Assembly: GCA_028694215.1 (NCBI GenBank)
Contig: JAQUTW010000024.1
Span: 1 to 35,619, forward strand
DNA: 35,619 nt
Direction of reading: 5' to 3'
Origin: Paludibacteraceae bacterium
GTDB taxonomy: Bacteria > Bacteroidota > Bacteroidia > Bacteroidales > Paludibacteraceae
Part shown: positions 32,841 to 35,619 of the stretch, in pieces
Position numbering within the stretch: the first letter of the stretch is position 1
How the letters are laid out: every line of letters begins with the position of its first letter
The notes under the pieces: model-generated
Seen by the model: the letters and a program-made list of their open reading frames with translations, nothing else
The model's database searches: none
Told to the model about the DNA's origin: nothing
Position numbers and translations under genes: made by a program

Positions 32841-33658
32841 AAGCGGTTGTTGTTATACCTGTTTACAAATCTCAGTTGAATGACAGGGAATACACTTCTT
32901 TTGAGGCATGTTGTCGTATATTGAGAAAATACACTCTTTGTCTTGTAACGTACAATCAATTTGATGATACGGTGTATTGTCAAATTGCTTGTTTATACAA
33001 TGTAAAGCTACAAGTAGAGTATTTTGAAGATTATTATTTTAAAAATATCCATGGTTATAATCGATTGATGCTTTCTGCCGATTTTTATCATCGTTTCGAT
33101 GAGTTTCGTTATATGCTTGTTTATCAATTAGATGCGTATGTCTTTCGGGATGAACTACAGAAATGGTGTGGATGTGATTTTGATTATATAGGAGCTCCCT
33201 TGTTCGCTCCGGGTTTCCGTTATTCTACTCAGTATGCTTTGGTTGGCAATGGTGGTTTTTCCTTACGTAAAACACAAGTTTTTGAATCCTTATTTCATAC
33301 AAAATTAACTTGGCATCAACTTTTGCAAGTGAAATATCCTAAAAATCCATACATCAATTGGCGCAAAAAGATTGTATATACTCTTATGTTATGGGCATTA
33401 GGACGTTTTGATGGCTTGTTTTATTTTTTGACCTACTTTGTTGACGAGGATCGCTTCTTTAGCTGTGCTTTGTTGGGTACATCTATGAAACTTTCTGTTC
33501 CACCGGTAGAAAAAGCTATGTTTTTTGCTTTTGATCAAGGTGGGGCGTTTTGGTTTGATCAAACAAAATGTGTATTGCCTTTTGGAGTTCATGCCTGGTC
33601 ACATGATTCCACTTATAAGAACTTTTATTGTCGGTTTATTCCTTTACAGCATGAATAA
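32837..33658 (+). CDS. DUF5672 family protein (putative glycosyltransferase)
   Basis: The 273-residue protein begins MKAVVVIPVYKSQLNDREYTSFEACCRIL, as in nucleotide-sugar transferases. It has YMLVYQLDAYVFRDELQKWCGCDFDYIGAPLF in the middle; QLDAYVF puts an Asp where GT-A enzymes carry their metal-binding DxD. VGNGGFSLRKT and a later DEDRFFSCAL follow, all characteristic of DUF5672. No signal peptide or membrane helix is seen. Function is not known; transfer of a sugar in the surface-glycan pathway is inferred from the fold and neighbours. It overlaps the YfhO-type gene by 4 bases and runs 23 bases into the 3' end of the convergent FkbM gene. Confidence 0.85.
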   Translation: MKAVVVIPVYKSQLNDREYTSFEACCRILRKYTLCLVTYNQFDDTVYCQIACLYNVKLQVEYFEDYYFKNIHGYNRLMLSADFYHRFDEFRYMLVYQLDAYVFRDELQKWCGCDFDYIGAPLFAPGFRYSTQYALVGNGGFSLRKTQVFESLFHTKLTWHQLLQVKYPKNPYINWRKKIVYTLMLWALGRFDGLFYFLTYFVDEDRFFSCALLGTSMKLSVPPVEKAMFFAFDQGGAFWFDQTKCVLPFGVHAWSHDSTYKNFYCRFIPLQHE

Positions 33659-34559
33659 CGCCCTTTCGTAACAAAGGTTTACGTTGGTCGTTATAAAAGT
33701 ATATATATCCCGGGTTTGCCAGACAGGTACAACCTAAATTTGTAAGTTGTTTATTTAGTTGCTCGTAAGCTTGTGGTTTGTGATAGGCGCAGACTTCTAT
33801 TTCTATTTTTGGACTTTGTTTGATGGTTCGTTCACAACCGCAGATGGCTGCTTCTTCAAATCCTTCAATGTCCATTTTAATTAAATCTGGTGTTATGTTT
33901 TTTTGTTTCGAAAAGTCATCAATGCTGATAAAGTTAGTTTGCGGATCTGTTTTTTCTGCAACATATTGACCTACTAAACTAATTTTGTCAGCATACGGTT
34001 TAAATGTTGCTTTTAGGGCTTCTATCCATAGGGAATCACATTCAAACAAATATGCATGCTTCAACTCTGTTATATGGTCCAATGTTATTAAACCTTCTGC
34101 TGCACCTATATCGAATAAAATTTGGTCATTAAAAGTAGTTTTTTTTGTCCAGTAATGATGTGGCGATTCTGCATCTTGTTCCGCTAAAAGTGCCATATAT
34201 TGCCAACTGATTTTAAAGGGGTCAACGCCGCGTTTCCAATATAATTTTTTTTCTTTGTGCACTACATAGTACAATTGAGTTTGTTCGCAATAAAAAACTT
34301 TTGCGTCATTACGTTTATATTTTTCGACAAAAGGCGATAAAAAGGTCAATTTGACGGAGGTCAAGGTAAAACGATTGTGTCGAGCATATTCAAGTAACGG
34401 CTTCATGTCTTCCGCTGAACAATTTTTTTTGTGTTCATGCAGTAAACGTTGAACCATTTTGTGGTTTTTTAGCCCTTCCGCTATAAGACCTGCTTTCTGA
34501 AAGAAAAAATTACTACGAATTTGTGCAGGAACAAAACGTTGATAAAAAGATGTGAGCAT
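33636..34559 (-). CDS. FkbM family methyltransferase
   Basis: The 307-residue protein has a SAM-binding core: motif I ILFDIGAAEGLITL near residue 142, a second strand with AYLFECDSLWIEALKATF, and the FkbM signature LIKMDIEGFEEAAICG near 227, then IEIEVCAYHKP. FkbM enzymes O-methylate sugars or other small molecules; in such contexts they often methylate surface glycans. The first 130 residues are extra compared with the core domain, contain WKRGVDPFKISWQYMALL, and may bind the acceptor. The C-terminal codons overlap the DUF5672 gene on the other strand by 23 bases. The gene lies downstream of rny, separated by a terminator hairpin; I could not find a clear promoter. Confidence 0.88.
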   Translation of the reverse strand: MLTSFYQRFVPAQIRSNFFFQKAGLIAEGLKNHKMVQRLLHEHKKNCSAEDMKPLLEYARHNRFTLTSVKLTFLSPFVEKYKRNDAKVFYCEQTQLYYVVHKEKKLYWKRGVDPFKISWQYMALLAEQDAESPHHYWTKKTTFNDQILFDIGAAEGLITLDHITELKHAYLFECDSLWIEALKATFKPYADKISLVGQYVAEKTDPQTNFISIDDFSKQKNITPDLIKMDIEGFEEAAICGCERTIKQSPKIEIEVCAYHKPQAYEQLNKQLTNLGCTCLANPGYIYFYNDQRKPLLRKGVIHAVKE

Positions 34560-34610
34560 TTTGAAAAGTTAAAAATAGGACAGCTAATTATATTATCGCT
34601 AATTTTATAA

Positions 34611-34654
34611 TAAAGTCAGCGCAAAATTTTTTATGTAAAATTGCGCTGACTTTA
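34611..34654 (-). terminator. Hairpin after rny, probable terminator
   Basis: A perfect 14-bp stem (34611-34624 with 34641-34654, arm TAAAGTCAGCGCAA) lies 15 bases after the rny stop. On the minus strand it is followed by a mixed AT tract with few T in a row, so termination may be partial and feed fkbM. Confidence 0.7.
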
Positions 34655-34669
34655 CTGTAATTTATATTT

Positions 34670-35619
34670 CTATTTTGCGTAGCTTACCGAACGAGTTTCG
34701 CGGATAACCGTGATTTTTACTTGTCCGGGATAAGTCATTTCGTCTTGAATTTTTTTAGCAATGTCGTACGAAAGTGTTTCTACGGTTTTGTCGTCCACTT
34801 TGTCTGCGCCCACTATGACACGCAACTCGCGACCGGCTTGTATAGCGTAAGTTTTGAGTACTCCCGGATAAGAAAGTGCCAAGTTTTCAAGGTCATTCAA
34901 ACGTTTGATGTAAGCCTCTACAATTTCGCGGCGTGCGCCGGGACGTGCTCCCGAAATGGCATCACAAATTTGTACAATAGGAGCAAGCAGCGTTGTCATT
35001 TCCACTTCGTCGTGGTGAGCACCAATAGCGTTACAGATATCCGGTTTTTCTTTATATTTTTCTGCCAGATTCATGCCGAGAATAGCGTGTGGCAACTCGG
35101 GTTGGTCGTCGGGTACTTTACCAATGTCGTGAAGTAATCCTGCACGTTTCGCTTTTTGTGGATTTAAACCAAGTTCGGAAGCCATTACGGCACATAGGTT
35201 GGCAGTTTCACGAGCATGTTGCAACAGGTTCTGACCATATGATGAACGATATTTCATTTTTCCGATAAGACGAATAAGGTCGGGATGCAGGCCATGTACG
35301 CCAAGGTCAATGGTGGTACGTTTGCCGATTTCGGCAATTTCTTCTTCTACTTGTTTACGTGTCTTGGCAACTACTTCTTCGATGCGTGCCGGATGAATGC
35401 GACCATCTACTACCAATTGGTGTAAAGCAAGTCGTGCTATTTCGCGGCGCACGGGGTCAAAACCTGAAAGTACAATAGCTTCGGGAGTGTCATCTACAAT
35501 AATTTCGACACCGGTGGCTGCTTCAAGTGCGCGAATATTACGACCTTCTCGACCAATAATGCGACCTTTTACTTCGTCTGATTCTATATTGAATACAGTA
35601 ACGGAGTTTTCGATGGCTG
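34670..35619 (-). CDS. rny: Ribonuclease Y, C-terminal part (cut by window edge)
   Basis: RNase Y is a membrane-anchored endoribonuclease that starts mRNA decay. The window holds the last 315 residues; the frame is open to the right edge, so the N-terminal membrane helix and coiled coil lie outside. Visible are the KH domain ([46 protein letters not shown]) and the HD domain with the metal-binding [11 protein letters not shown] motif, IGAHHDEVE and [16 protein letters not shown]. The C-terminal domain ends [10 protein letters not shown]. All are close to the family consensus. The gene is separated from fkbM by a hairpin. Confidence 0.98.
   Translation of the reverse strand, partial: AIENSVTVFNIESDEVKGRIIGREGRNIRALEAATGVEIIVDDTPEAIVLSGFDPVRREIARLALHQLVVDGRIHPARIEEVVAKTRKQVEEEIAEIGKRTTIDLGVHGLHPDLIRLIGKMKYRSSYGQNLLQHARETANLCAVMASELGLNPQKAKRAGLLHDIGKVPDDQPELPHAILGMNLAEKYKEKPDICNAIGAHHDEVEMTTLLAPIVQICDAISGARPGARREIVEAYIKRLNDLENLALSYPGVLKTYAIQAGRELRVIVGADKVDDKTVETLSYDIAKKIQDEMTYPGQVKITVIRETRSVSYAK

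Overview
The window is chromosomal DNA of a Bacteroidetes bacterium, most likely order Bacteroidales. The evidence is the division/cell-wall (dcw) gene order, a Bacteroidetes-type FtsL-like protein, a PASTA-bearing FtsI with a long N-terminal part, GSCFA and DUF5672 family proteins, start codons almost never preceded by a Shine-Dalgarno sequence, and several promoters matching the Bacteroidetes -7 element TAnnTTTG. No rRNA, tRNA, CRISPR array or transposase gene was seen.

Region 1 (185-16504, minus strand) is one long dcw operon. In transcription order it reads mraZ, rsmH, ftsL-like, ftsI, murE, a four-helix-bundle (IVP) gene with a frameshift, mraY, murD, ftsW, murG, a small four-helix membrane protein, murC, ftsQ, ftsA, ftsZ, yqeY. 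Genes overlap or are a few bases apart. They make UDP-MurNAc-pentapeptide (MurC, MurD, MurE; no MurF here), lipid I and II (MraY, MurG), and the septal synthase and Z-ring (FtsW, FtsI, FtsL-like, FtsQ, FtsA, FtsZ). Two genes do not belong to the usual set. One is the IVP gene, framed by 28-base inverted repeats. The other is a membrane protein with two cytochrome-b-like His pairs between murG and murC.

Region 2 (16505-16926) is a divergent control region between mraZ and infC. It holds a MraZ-box-like pair of TGGGG repeats near mraZ, a second similar pair in the opposite orientation, and promoters for both sides. Region 3 (16927-18138, plus) is infC-rpmI-rplT; infC appears to start at ATA behind a clear Shine-Dalgarno sequence. 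A terminator follows rplT.

Region 4 (18241-27705) holds a DnaQ-like exonuclease gene with a promoter so close that its mRNA should be nearly leaderless. Next comes a minus-strand lipoprotein gene whose lipobox cysteine codon reads TGA. Then come GSCFA protein-pepP, asnS, mutS2, and a cyclophilin followed by ftsE. Region 5 (27712-35619) holds phoH (minus), a plus-strand surface-polysaccharide set (Wzx-like flippase, YfhO-type membrane protein, DUF5672 protein), a convergent FkbM methyltransferase gene, and rny, cut off at the window's right edge.
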